Source of the DNA: Euwallacea fornicatus
Lineage: Eukaryota; Arthropoda; Insecta; Coleoptera; Curculionidae
Direction: 5' to 3'
Assembly (NCBI RefSeq): GCF_040115645.1
Contig: NW_027096078.1
Coordinates: forward strand, 1 to 64,000
Length of the DNA stretch: 64,000 nt
The notes under the pieces are model-generated. The model was not told the DNA's origin, ran no database searches, and saw nothing but the letters and a program-made list of their open reading frames with translations. The translations under genes and the position numbers were made by a program. Shown piece by piece: positions 1-10,355 of the stretch (its first letter is position 1; every line of letters starts with the position of its first letter).

Positions 1-532
1 ACTAATTAAAAATCTATTTTTACAGGATTTATTCTTTCAGGACATTAATTAAAAATTTCATTTACAGGATTTATTTTACAGGACTTGTAAAAAAGGCCTT
101 CACAACGATGTATGAACAAGGACCGAAAGCAATTCGGGACTTTGACATCATCGTCTGTGAAATAAGACCAAAAAGAGCCGTCAAACAAAAATGGACCACA
201 ACAACAACATAAAAGATGCTAGAAAATCCCTCGTCGGCGGGAAAATTCTAGTCAAAGATCAGGGGGGGACCTAAACCATCTCCCCTCAAAAGAGGAAAAA
301 GGATCCCAAAGAGATGACTGAGTAAGAAGCGACGGTCCCGCTTGTCTCTCTTCACCACAGGTCAAAACAAAGCGACCCAAAATCGAGATCGAGGTTGTTC
401 GGGCACGGGCTCGAAAACTTCTTAAAACACGGGGATTTTTTAGTGGGTGAAAACCCCACACAGGCTGGTGCACGGGCACCAGTATCGTCTTACCGACAAG
501 ATTTTTTGCCCCAGGGTCGCGCCCCTAAAAAA
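1..532 (+). mobile_element. Jockey-clade LINE A, 3' UTR end fragment
   Basis: This is the 3' end of a non-LTR element running off the left edge. It matches, in reverse complement, the 3' UTR of element B (5.3-6.0 kb), including the short repeats with TTACAGGA and TTCAGGACA. It ends in the 3' tail shared by most LINEs here: a hairpin GTGGGTGAAAACCCCAC, a second hairpin CTGGTGCACGGGCACCAG, then a short poly(A) at 526-532. Histone sequence resumes at 533 at a point equivalent to 7189 in unit 2, so A sits just upstream of the inferred H2B start site in the H2B sense direction. Confidence 0.85.
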
Positions 533-714
533 CCGCCAACCCTTCATTGTGATAATATCCTCGTCGCGTTCGGAAGTCCTCCTCGTTCGCGCCCGTTCTA
601 TTTGTGCTTTTCTCTGTGTGCGTGTGTGTTTTGTGCGTTTGTGTGGACGCGTGATCGTTCGTGTTTCTTTTTTCTTTTTTTGTTGATTTTGTTTTCGCGT
701 GTGCGCGCGTAATT

Positions 715-1086
715 ATGCCGCCGAAAACGAGTGGAAAAGCAGCGAAGAAAGCCGGCAAGGCTCAGAAGAACATATCGAAGACCGACAAGAAGAAGAAACG
801 CAGGAGGAAGGAGAGCTACGCGATTTACATCTACAAGGTACTGAAACAAGTTCATCCCGACACCGGAATCTCCAGCAAGGCCATGTCGATCATGAATTCT
901 TTCGTGAACGACATTTTCGAACGGATAGCCGCCGAAGCGTCTCGATTGGCTCACTACAACAAGAGATCGACGATTACCAGCAGGGAAATACAAACTGCCG
1001 TTCGATTGTTGTTGCCCGGTGAGTTGGCCAAGCACGCCGTGAGCGAAGGTACGAAAGCCGTCACCAAATATACCAGTTCGAAATGA
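715..1086 (+). CDS. H2B: Histone H2B, unit 1
   Basis: A 123-residue core histone H2B that pairs with H2A in the nucleosome. The Lys-rich N-terminal tail begins MPPKTSGKAAKKAGK and is followed by the histone fold (SYAIYIYKVLKQVHPDTGIS onward) and the C-terminal helix ending KYTSSK. The length and residues are those of insect replication-dependent H2B. I start at 715 because MPPK is the family N-terminus; an in-frame ATG 54 bp upstream would add a hydrophobic extension foreign to H2B. The gene is intronless with a histone stem-loop 58 bp past the stop. Its promoter is missing in this window because LINE A occupies the start-site region about 180 bp upstream. The coding sequence is essentially identical to unit 2. 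Confidence 0.97.
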   Translation: MPPKTSGKAAKKAGKAQKNISKTDKKKKRRRKESYAIYIYKVLKQVHPDTGISSKAMSIMNSFVNDIFERIAAEASRLAHYNKRSTITSREIQTAVRLLLPGELAKHAVSEGTKAVTKYTSSK

Positions 1087-1143
1087 ACGCGATCGTTCGA
1101 TCCGTCCGTCCTCGCCCGACGAGGACGACAAAACAAGAAAATC

Positions 1144-1159
1144 GGCTCTTTTAAGGGCC
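1144..1159 (+). terminator. H2B histone 3' stem-loop, unit 1
   Basis: GGCTCTTTTAAGGGCC forms the six-pair stem and four-base loop bound by SLBP. A purine-rich downstream element, AAAAGAAAATCG, lies about 15 bp further on, as expected for U7-dependent 3' cleavage of replication-dependent histone mRNA. Confidence 0.93.
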
Positions 1160-1186
1160 ACAATTTATTTAAAATAAAAGAAAATC

Positions 1187-1683
1187 GACTTGTTGTGTTT
1201 TTATTATTATTATTTTCTTCTTCTTCCCGACAGATAGATAGGATATCGTTTCAGGTTAGTTCGGATCGGTCCAGGTTAGTTGATTTTTGCCAAAACAAAA
1301 AAAAAAAACGTATCTACGTGCGTTCCGTGGCAAAAACTTTACTTTTGTTACCTCAAACAAACAATTTGGGAAATCTACGACGTGGATTTTACCGAAACGA
1401 AAACCGTCAGAATGCGAAAAAAGACGATTTCGTCGGTGTTACGAGAGTCGTCGAGCGCGAGTAGGCTGGACGGCACCGGTACGTGTTTCGATCTTTCGGG
1501 TTTCCTCCTTTAATTATTTACACGCCCTTCCGACGCACACGTATTTTTTTTTAACGTGATAAAATCGAGTTAGGCACGACGAAGGAACGTTAAAAAAAAA
1601 TAATAATATTAAATAAATAACAAATAATCAAATAAAAAGGGAAAAACAAACGATGTCATAGATTTTCTTTTTAAAAAAGACGT
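1187..1683. other. H2B 3' flanking spacer, unit 1
   Basis: No gene is seen. The AT-rich spacer holds a polypyrimidine stretch, the motif CTGGACGGCACCGGTA near 1465 that recurs downstream of H3, and a long A/T run before the alpha cassette. The same spacer is repeated almost unchanged at 7842-8335 and 29764-30268. Confidence 0.6.
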
Positions 1684-1918
1684 TTCGTGGCTCTTAAAAG
1701 AACCGTTTTTTTTTTGTTTCAAGTTTCTCTCACACACGCAAGCTGTGAGATTCGTGAATGACGATCACCGATCATCCTTCGGTTCGGAAATTACGGACAC
1801 ACAAACACACGCGCGAATTAGTTAAAGCGAAATCGAGAAATTATCACCACAAATATGATCCCCGCACGAACCGATGCTGCGCGCGCTTACCTGCCGGCAC
1901 GCGAGACGAAGTGCAACT
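1684..1918 (-). ncRNA. Alpha cassette, unit 1: putative short RNA with histone-type 3' end
   Basis: On the minus strand a TATA-like box (about 1949-1954) lies about 32 bp upstream of an initiator-like CCACAGTT, with +1 near 1918. About 215 bp later is a canonical histone stem-loop (1704-1689, GGTTCTTTTAAGAGCC) with a purine-rich AAAAAGAAAATC downstream. The interval has no ORF longer than about 18 codons, and it contains a UG-rich stretch like the core histone leaders. It is conserved in units 2 and 4. LINEs C and E have junctions exactly at this +1. It may be a real non-coding transcription unit, or the promoter and 3' end left after loss of a coding region such as H1. Transcription is inferred. 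Confidence 0.5.
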
Positions 1919-2190
1919 GTGGCTCCGCGACCCCAGACGCGTCGAGAGTATATCAAAAAGGACGGACGGAGGACTGAACGGCACGGCTTAGACGAAAGAC
2001 GGCTCGGGACTCTTCTTACGACGTCGAAGCGTCGGCGTCTTTCCTAAATTTACGTACTTACGTCCGTGCACGTTTAAATATCTAGACGGACGAACGATCT
2101 AGACGACGGGGCGGGGAAAAAAACCGAGAACCCACGTCGAAAAAACGAAAAAAAATACGAGAAAATCGACTTTCTTTTCGAAAGTGACGC

Positions 2191-2392
2191 GTCGCGGCCC
2201 TCGAAAGAACCGATTTATCGAGTTTTTCGCGCGTCAGATTCGGCACGACGGCCGCCGATCCTTCCGTTCGCGAATCACAGGAACACGCGCCACCCACGAG
2301 AATCGATCAAAACGAAAACGAGAAACGTTCACGACCGATATCGCGGCACGAAGTGGCGCGCGTACCAACGGCACGCGAGACCAGACGGAACT
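2191..2392 (-). ncRNA. Beta cassette, unit 1: putative short RNA with histone-type 3' end
   Basis: This is a diverged tandem copy of alpha on the minus strand. TATATC at 2423-2428 lies about 33 bp upstream of the same GGAGCCACAGTT initiator context, with +1 near 2392. The stem-loop at 2211-2196 (GGTTCTTTCGAGGGCC) keeps the pairing although its bases differ from alpha. It is followed by a GAAAAGAAAGTCG downstream element. No ATG is seen in the 200-nt body. It is conserved in units 2 and 3. Alternatives are the same as for alpha. Confidence 0.48.
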
Positions 2393-2572
2393 GTGGCTCC
2401 GCGACCTCGTAAAATCCGGGTGTATATCAAAAAGGACGGACGGAGGACTGAACGGTACGTCGATAAATTATCTAGGAAAATAGGTTTTAAGGAAACTAAT
2501 AACGATAATAAAAAAAAAAACAAACAAACAAAACACTTGGTAATAGATTTTCTCTTTAAAAAGATCTGTCGT

Positions 2573-2588
2573 GGCTCTTAAAAGAACC
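2573..2588 (-). terminator. H4 histone 3' stem-loop, unit 1
   Basis: On the minus strand GGTTCTTTTAAGAGCC lies about 100 bp past the H4 stop. AAAGAGAAAATC about 20 bp further is the U7-pairing downstream element. Confidence 0.93.
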
Positions 2589-2689
2589 GATTTTTTTCTT
2601 TGTAAATTTGTAGTTACCTGTTTTCCGTTTTTCCTGGCGCGACAGCACACACACACAAACACCACAGGAACTTTTTAACTGCCACAAAT

Positions 2690-3802
<1,113 letters not shown>

Positions 3803-3946
3803 ACGAAATACAATACACAAGGTAAGCGAACTTCCTACCGTCATTCTTTCATTTCTTGTCGTCGTCGTGAATAAAGTGTGCGGTTTTCAAACGAGGGAGT
3901 TCGTCCTGTACGAGAAAACCCTACCCAACCCAACCCAAACAAAAAC

Positions 3947-3962
3947 GGTTCTTTTTAGAACC
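3947..3962 (+). terminator. H3 histone 3' stem-loop, first copy, unit 1
   Basis: GGTTCTTTTTAGAACC is followed by ACGAAAGAGAAAATCG, a strong downstream element. This is the 3' end nearest the H3 stop (about 145 bp away). Confidence 0.92.
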
Positions 3963-4048
3963 ACAAAACTAACTACGAAAGAGAAAATCGTTCGATAATT
4001 CCACTCGTCGTAAATGTAAAATTAAAATATTTTCAAATAGTTCACAGC

Positions 4049-4133
4049 GAGTACACTGGACGGCACCGGTATCGTCGAAAAATAAAAATTCCAAATCGAC
4101 TTCGACGAGACGCCGGTACCGACCAGTCTACTC
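4049..4133. repeat. Imperfect palindrome P1 downstream of H3, unit 1
   Basis: The left arm GAGTACACTGGACGGCACC pairs with a right arm containing GGTACCGACCAGTCTACTC, with a few mismatches. The arms are about 30 bp each around an A/T-rich centre. It recurs at 4385-4469 and three times in unit 3. Confidence 0.8.
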
Positions 4134-4280
4134 ACGGTACGTAACTGCAACAATCTTTGACAATTTGGCATCGCACTTTCGTAAAGCTTTGCAATTTCCT
4201 CGTACCACTGTTATTATTATTATTTTTATCATTCGTTACGGAAAGTAAGCTCTACACAACGTAGAAAAATAGGTAAAAAC

Positions 4281-4296
4281 GGTTCTTTTGAGAACC
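4281..4296 (+). terminator. Extra H3-type stem-loop/downstream element, unit 1
   Basis: GGTTCTTTTGAGAACC with ACGGAAGAGAAAATCG is a second copy of the H3 3'-end module, about 334 bp after the first. It is part of a tandem duplication that also includes the palindrome. Confidence 0.85.
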
Positions 4297-4384
4297 ACAA
4301 AACTAACTACGGAAGAGAAAATCGTTTCGATAATTCCCACTCGTCGTAAATATAAAAATCAAATATTTCCTATTACTTTAGCTC

Positions 4385-4469
4385 GAGTACACTGGACGGC
4401 ACCGGTACCGTTAAAAATGAAAAATTCCAAATCAAGTTCGACGAGACGCCGGTACCGACCAGTCTACTC
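4385..4469. repeat. Imperfect palindrome P2 downstream of H3, unit 1
   Basis: Second copy of the palindrome, lying between the extra H3-type stem-loop and the H2A 3' end. Confidence 0.8.
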
Positions 4470-4634
4470 GCGGTACGAATCTGGGAAATAAAATAGCGTC
4501 CGAAGACGTTAAACGACGAAATTTTGTAGGTTTTCTCGAGGTCGAAACGATCGTTCTCGTACACAAAAGTAGGAAAATAAATTAAATAAATTTCTGGACG
4601 CAATTCGATTTTCTTTTATTGATAATAACGTTTT

Positions 4635-4650
4635 GGTCCTTAAAAGGACC
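4635..4650 (-). terminator. H2A histone 3' stem-loop, unit 1
   Basis: On the minus strand GGTCCTTTTAAGGACC, a perfectly paired stem, is followed by AAAAGAAAATCG. It lies about 90 bp past the H2A stop. Confidence 0.92.
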
Positions 4651-4738
4651 GGTTTTCATTAGTTTGTTTTTTTTTTTCGTTGTTCTTTCGGGTTACCGAT
4701 CGAACAAAAACAAAAAAAAACAAAAAAAAAAGAAGAAA

Positions 4739-5116
4739 TTACTTGGTTTTGCTGTCGGTCTTCTTCGGTAAAAGTACCGCCTGAATGTTCGGTAATACAC
4801 CTCCCTGGGCGATCGTCACTCCGGACAGAAGTTTGTTCAGTTCCTCGTCGTTCCTTATGGCCAATTGCAAGTGTCTGGGAATGATACGGGTTTTCTTGTT
4901 GTCCCTCGCCGCGTTACCGGCCAATTCCAACACCTCGGCTGCCAAATATTCCATTACGGCGGCCAAATATACCGGAGCTCCGGCTCCCACTCGTTCGGCA
5001 TAATTTCCCTTGCGAAGTAAACGATGAATCCTTCCCACTGGAAACTGCAAACCGGCACGGCTGGAACGCGACTTTGCCTTTCCCTTCACTTTACCACCTT
5101 TTCCTCGTCCGGACAT
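4739..5116 (-). CDS. H2A: Histone H2A, unit 1
   Basis: A 125-residue core histone H2A that pairs with H2B. The tail MSGRGKGGKVKGKAKSRSSR is followed by the histone fold with the acidic-patch region (NDEELNKLL) and a C-terminus ending PKKTDSKTK. It is a canonical rather than variant H2A: there is no SQ motif and the length is normal. The leader on the sense strand has a long GT repeat. The gene's start-site region is interrupted by LINE B (5301-7054), so its TATA box now lies beyond B near 7079. Confidence 0.97.
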   Translation of the reverse strand: MSGRGKGGKVKGKAKSRSSRAGLQFPVGRIHRLLRKGNYAERVGAGAPVYLAAVMEYLAAEVLELAGNAARDNKKTRIIPRHLQLAIRNDEELNKLLSGVTIAQGGVLPNIQAVLLPKKTDSKTK

Positions 5117-5296
5117 TTTCTTCTTTTTTCTTTAGCGAACGAACACGACGAGCACAGCGAAAATACGCACACACACACACACAACGACGAAACGAAAAAT
5201 CAAAAGCTAACCCCGCACGGCAAGTAAGAAAAAATATCGACGACTACGCCACGAAGCACGACAACGACGACGAACCGTTACAATAGAATGAACGGC

Positions 5297-5342
<46 letters not shown>

Positions 5343-5814
5343 GGGCGCGACCCTGGGGCAAAAAATCTTGTCGGTAAGACGATACTGGTGCCCGTGCACC
5401 AGCCTGTGTGGGGTTTTCACCCACTAAAAAATCCCCGTGTTTTGAGAAGTTTTCGAGCCCGTGCCCGAACAACCTCGATCTCGGTTTTGGGTCGCTTTGT
5501 TTTGACCTGTGTTTAAGAGAGACAAGCGGGACCGTCGCTTCTTACTCAGTCATCTCTTTGGGATCCTTTTTCCTCTTTTGAGGGGAGATGGTTTAGGTCC
5601 CCCCCTGATCTTTGGCTAGAATTTTCCCGCCGACGAGGGATTTTCTAGCATCTTTTATGTTGTTGTTGTGGTCCATTTTTGTTTGTCGGCTCTTTTTGGT
5701 CTTATTTCACAGTCGATGATGTCAAAGTCCCGAATTGCTTTCGGTCCTTGTTCATACATCGTTGTGAAGGCCTTTTTTACAAGTCCTGTAAAATAAGTCC
5801 TGAAAATAAATTTT

Positions 5815-5995
5815 TGATTAGTGTCCTGAAAGAATAAATCCTGTAAAAATAGATTTTTAATTAGTGTCCTGAAAAGAATTTTTATGGTTAGTGTTCTGAA
5901 ATTAATAAATTTTTATTAGTGTCCTGAAAAGAATAATTTTTATTAGTGTCCTGAAAAGAAAATTTTTATTAGTGTCCTGTTTGTTGGCTCCCTAT
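5815..5995 (-). repeat. Tandem repeat in LINE B 3' UTR
   Basis: About six or seven units of 19-35 bp lie directly after the ORF2 stop. On the element's sense strand each reads CACTAAT, an A/T stretch, then TTTTCAGGA, which resembles a branch point plus 3' splice acceptor. Confidence 0.8.
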
Positions 5996-5997
5996 TG

Positions 5998-7054
5998 TCA
6001 TCCATTGTCCAGAAGTTGGTGTCGTGGCCTCTTGTGTGGGATGGCATCCTCCAGTTGGTAGTCCGTTGCCTTCCTGATCAGTTCGTTGGTGTGGTCTTCC
6101 GTGGTTTGGAACGTCTTGGTGGCATGGCTTCTAATGACTTCCGTCATCGACGTATAGTTGAGGTCCCTTCTGATTGTCTCGTTGCTGACGTACCAAGGCG
6201 CGTTTAGAATCGTCCTCAGTGCAATGTTTTCCACTGCCTGCAGGCGTTTTAGGTGCGACTTGGCTGCATACCCCCATGCTGTTGATGCGTACGTCAGTTG
6301 TGGTTGGATCACTGTCTTGACCAGTGTGATCTTGTTCCTAAGGGGTAGTTTGGACTTACTGCTGATCATCGGATAGAGCTTCGCCCTTGTCATCTTTGCC
6401 CTTTGTCTGGTCTTCTCAATGTGTTGCTTCCACGTGAGCTTCTCGTCCATGTGTACTCCAAGGTACGTAACGTTGTTGCTCCATTGTACTGGCTTCTGTT
6501 GGATCATCACTTTGTCCTCCGTCTTGAGCTTCTTCCTACGGGTGAAAACTATGGCCTGTGTTTTCTCGGCGTTGGCGTTGATCTTCCACTTGGCGAACCA
6601 TTTTTCCAGCGCTGTGACTTCTTGTTGCAGGTACTTGACTAGCTGTTTTCCGTTGCCAGATCGAGCTAGTATTGCCGTGTCGTCCGCGTATAGGGCCAGT
6701 TCCGTCCTTTCCGTCCTGGGGGGGTCCGACACGTAGACGTTGTAGAGGAACGGCGACAGTACCGCTCCCTGGGGTACTCCTGCTTCTATGGTCCTGAGGG
6801 TTGAGTAGCATCCGTCTAGCTTGACGCGGAATTCCCTGTCAGAGAGGAAAGATTGTACTAACTTGACCAGTGGTACCGGGAGTCCGGAGTCCAACAGTCT
6901 CACTAGCAGTCCTCTGTGCCATACACTGTCAAAGGCCTTCGCGACGTCCAGCAGTATTGCTCCTGTGGCTTGTCTCTTGTTGAAGCTCTCGGTCACGTGC
7001 TCCACCATTCGCAGCACTTGTAGTTCGGTCGAGTGCTGCTTCCTGAATCCAAAT
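5998..7054 (-). pseudogene. LINE B ORF2 fragment (reverse transcriptase C-terminal part)
   Basis: This open frame of about 352 codons covers the reverse transcriptase from FGFRKQHSTELQVL to the C-terminus. Visible motifs are LLDVAKAFDSVWH (catalytic Asp), GVPQGAVLSPFLYN and YADDTAILARS (the catalytic YADD). There is no RNase H domain, as is typical of the Jockey clade. It lacks the endonuclease and fingers, so it cannot act alone. The reading frame runs on by chance into the histone promoter up to 7104; that part is not LINE sequence. Confidence 0.88.
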
Positions 7055-7200
7055 AACGGCAAAATTCTAAAACGCACCGTATTTACGTGAAACGACGCGA
7101 CCAACGAAATCCCTCCGTTCGTCGAAACGACGATGGGCGGGGCTTGTTAAGGGACTCGCTCGTCACATAAATACACGTGTTCTGGGGCCGCCAACCCTTC
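7055..7200. promoter_or_regulatory. Divergent H2A/H2B promoter
   Basis: For H2B (+), CATAAATAC at 7166-7174 lies about 33 bp upstream of the initiator-like CCCTTCATTG, with +1 near 7200. For H2A (-), TAAATAC at 7085-7079 points toward GCCGTT followed by the start site now displaced by LINE B. Between them is GATGGGCGGGGCTTG, a GC box. Copies of this promoter lie at 24139-24288 and, inverted, at 35689-35832. Confidence 0.78.
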
Positions 7201-7369
7201 ATTGTGATAATATCCTCGTCGCGTTCGGAAGTCCTCCTCGTTCGCGCCCGTTCTATTTGTGCTTTTCTCTGTGTGCGTGTGTGTTTTGTGCGTTTGTGTG
7301 GACGCGTGATCGTTCGTGTTTCTTTTTTCTTTTTTTGTTGATTTTGTTTTCGCGTGTGCGCGCGTAATT

Positions 7370-7741
7370 ATGCCGCCGAAAACGAGTGGAAAAGCAGCGA
7401 AGAAAGCCGGCAAGGCTCAGAAGAACATATCGAAGACCGACAAGAAGAAGAAACGCAGGAGGAAGGAGAGCTACGCGATTTACATCTACAAGGTACTGAA
7501 ACAAGTTCATCCCGACACCGGAATCTCCAGCAAGGCCATGTCGATCATGAATTCTTTCGTGAACGACATTTTCGAACGGATAGCCGCCGAAGCGTCTCGA
7601 TTGGCTCACTACAACAAGAGATCGACGATTACCAGCAGGGAAATACAAACTGCCGTTCGATTGTTGTTGCCCGGTGAGTTGGCCAAGCACGCCGTGAGCG
7701 AAGGTACGAAAGCCGTCACCAAATATACCAGTTCGAAATGA
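7370..7741 (+). CDS. H2B: Histone H2B, unit 2
   Basis: A 123-residue H2B identical in protein sequence to unit 1, with the same histone fold and KYTSSK end. It keeps an intact promoter (TATA about 200 bp upstream of the ATG) and its own stem-loop, so it is the best candidate for a working H2B in this window. The 5' leader from about 7200 to 7369 is pyrimidine- and GT-rich. The start at 7370 is chosen as in unit 1. Confidence 0.97.
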   Translation: MPPKTSGKAAKKAGKAQKNISKTDKKKKRRRKESYAIYIYKVLKQVHPDTGISSKAMSIMNSFVNDIFERIAAEASRLAHYNKRSTITSREIQTAVRLLLPGELAKHAVSEGTKAVTKYTSSK

Positions 7742-7798
7742 ACGCGATCGTTCGATCCGTCCGTCCTCGCCCGACGAGGACGACAAAACAAGAAAATC

Positions 7799-7814
7799 GG
7801 CTCTTTTAAGGGCC
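7799..7814 (+). terminator. H2B histone 3' stem-loop, unit 2
   Basis: GGCTCTTTTAAGGGCC plus AAAAGAAAATCG downstream, as in unit 1. Confidence 0.93.
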
Positions 7815-8335
7815 ACAATTTATTTAAAATAAAAGAAAATCGACTTGTTGTGTTTTTATTATTATTATTTTCTTCTTCTTCCCGACAGATAGATAGGATA
7901 TCGTTTCAGGTTAGTTCGGATCGGTCCAGGTTAGTTGATTTTTGCCAAAACAAAAAAAAAACGTATCTACGTGCGTTCCGTGGCAAAAACTTTACTTTTG
8001 TTACCTCAAACAAACAATTTGGGAAATCTACGACGTGGATTTTACCGAAACGAAAACCGTCAGAATGCGAAAAAAGACGATTTCGTCGGCGTTACTAGAG
8101 TCGTCGAGCGCGAGTAGGCTGGACGGCACCGGTACGTGTTTCGATCTTTCGGGTTTCCTCCTTTAATTAATTACACGCCCTTCCAACGCACACGTATTTT
8201 TTTTAACGTGATAAAATCGAGTAAGACACGACGAAGGAACGTTAAAAAAAAATAATAATATTAAATAAATAACAAATAATCAAACAAAAAGGGAAAAACA
8301 AACGATGTCATAGATTTTCTTTTTAAAAAAGACGT

Positions 8336-8573
8336 TTCGTGGCTCTTAAAAGAACCGTTTTTTTTTGTTTTAAGTTTCTCTCACGCACACAAGCTGTGAG
8401 ATTCGTGAATGACGATCACCGATCATCCTTCGGTTCGGAAATTACGCACACACACACAAACACACGCGCGAATTAGTTAAAGCGAAATCGAGAAATTATC
8501 ACCACAAATATGATCCCCGCACGAACCGATGCTGCGCGCGCTTACCTGCCGGCACGCGAGACGAAGTGCAACT
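8336..8573 (-). ncRNA. Alpha cassette, unit 2
   Basis: A nearly unchanged copy of the unit 1 alpha cassette: TATATC about 32 bp upstream, CCACAGTT initiator at 8573, body without a notable ORF, stem-loop at 8356-8341 and downstream element. Differences from unit 1 are mainly CA-repeat length and single bases. This fits array homogenisation and does not by itself prove function. Confidence 0.5.
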
Positions 8574-8845
8574 GTGGCTCCGCGACCCCAGACGCGTCGA
8601 GAGTATATCAAAAAGGACGGACGGAGGACTGAACGGCACGGCTTAGACGAAAGACGGCTCGGGACTCGTCTTACGACGTCGAAGCGTCGGCGTCTTTCCT
8701 AAATTTACGTACTTACGTCCGTGCACGTTTAAATATCTTGACGGAAGAACGATCTAGACGACGGGGCGGGGAAAAAAACCGAGAACCCACGTCGAAAAAA
8801 CGAAAAAAAATACGAGAAAATCGACTTTCTTTTCGAAAGTGACGC

Positions 8846-9047
8846 GTCGCGGCCCTCGAAAGAACCGATTTATCGAGTTTTTCGCGCGTCAGATTCGGCA
8901 CGACGGCCGCCGATCCTTCCGTTCGCGAATCACAGGAACACGCGCCACCCACGAGAATCGATCAAAACGAAAACGAGAAACGTTCACGACCGATATCGCG
9001 GCACGAAGTGGCGCGCGTACCAACGGCACGCGAGACCAGACGGAACT
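8846..9047 (-). ncRNA. Beta cassette, unit 2
   Basis: TATATC at 9078-9083, initiator at 9047 and stem-loop at 8866-8851 (GGTTCTTTCGAGGGCC) with a purine-rich downstream element. No ATG in the body. Same as unit 1. Confidence 0.48.
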
Positions 9048-9226
9048 GTGGCTCCGCGACCTCGTAAAATCCGGGTGTATATCAAAAAGGACGGACGGAG
9101 GACTGAACGGTACGTCGATAAATTATCTAGGAAAATAGGTTTTAAGGAAACTAATAACGATAATAAAAAAAAAACAAACAAACAAAACACTTGGTAATAG
9201 ATTTTCTCTTTAAAAAGATCTGTCGT

Positions 9227-9242
9227 GGCTCTTAAAAGAACC
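9227..9242 (-). terminator. H4 histone 3' stem-loop, unit 2
   Basis: Minus-strand GGTTCTTTTAAGAGCC with AAAGAGAAAATC downstream. Confidence 0.93.
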
Positions 9243-9353
9243 GATTTTTTTCTTTGTAAATTTGTAGTTACCTGTTTTCCGTTTTTCCTGGCGCGACAGC
9301 ACACACACACACAAACACACAAACACCACGGGAACTTTTTAACTGCCGCAAAT

Positions 9354-9668
<315 letters not shown>

Positions 9669-10355
9669 GCTATTCGACGAAGTAGGACACGAACGACACA
9701 CACACACACAAACACAAACGCGAACAATAAAAAACGCTAAATTCACCGCCAAAAACTACACTACACGGAGAACAACGTAACGAGCGTCGACGAACAAATT
9801 GAACAAGAATGATCGAAAAATTTTTTTTTTTTTTTTTTTTTTGGGGACGCGACCCCGGGGATAAAAAATCTTGCCGGAAGACGATACTGGTGCCCGTGCA
9901 TCCAGCCTGTGTGGGGTTTCACCCACTAAAAAACCCCGTAAATGCAAAGAAAAATTGAGTAAACTCAATTTATTCTTAATCGCGCTTTTTGGGTCGCTTT
10001 TGTGTTGGGTCGTTAATTATCAGAGTCAAACGGTATCACCGCTCTTTGCTCTGTAATCTTAATTGGGCCCTTGCGTACCTCTTTCCGGGAATTCCATGTT
10101 ATTCCCGAGGACTTTGGCTATTGTTGACCCGCCGACTGGGTTTTATTGCCATCTTCATTGTCCTTTTTGCGCTTTCTGTGTTGCCGGCTGTGTTCCTTCG
10201 GAATTTATCTTTTATTGCAGCAATGAGTTTAAAGTACCAGAACGGCTATCTGGTCTTTTTAACTTCATTACTGCAGAAGGTTTTGGTTCCTTGTCCTCGT
10301 TTTTTATTACAAGACTTTTGGCTCGCAGATCCTATGCAGTTTGGTTTTAGTACCC

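Larger units (their letters stand above)
5301..7054 (-). mobile_element. Jockey-clade LINE B, 5'-truncated
   Basis: A poly(T) run at 5301-5340 marks the 3' end of a minus-strand element that is 5'-truncated inside the reverse transcriptase at FGFRKQHS. AACGGCAAAA at 5291-5300 and 7055-7064 is a 10-bp target duplication. On the H2A sense strand this duplication immediately precedes CATTC, the inferred H2A start. It belongs to the same family as fragment A. Confidence 0.9.

Noticed and set aside
395..712. 105-codon plus-strand ORF across the LINE A tail and H2B leader
   Set aside because: It spans the LINE/histone junction and low-complexity leader and has no recognisable domain.
598..1161. 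187-codon minus-strand ORF antisense to H2B (also at 7253-7816)
   Set aside because: It is a shadow of the H2B coding strand; the conservation is explained by H2B.
1874..1900. CTTACCTG on the plus strand as a U1 snRNA 5' end
   Set aside because: No further U1 structure or Sm site follows; it is simply a donor-like GTAAG on the minus strand.
2184..2483. 99-codon Arg-rich plus-strand ORF in the H2B-H4 spacer, present in three units
   Set aside because: It is antisense to the beta cassette. Its repeats follow spacer homogenisation, it has no start context or domain, and low stop density follows from base composition. A protein cannot be fully excluded.
4141..4260. U7-like snRNA in the H3-H2A spacer (ATCTTTGACAATTTGGCAT)
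   Set aside because: No match to the histone downstream element complement, no convincing Sm site and no snRNA promoter element.
5301..5340. Poly(T) as a transcription terminator
   Set aside because: It is the poly(A) tail of LINE B read on the other strand, bounded by a target duplication.
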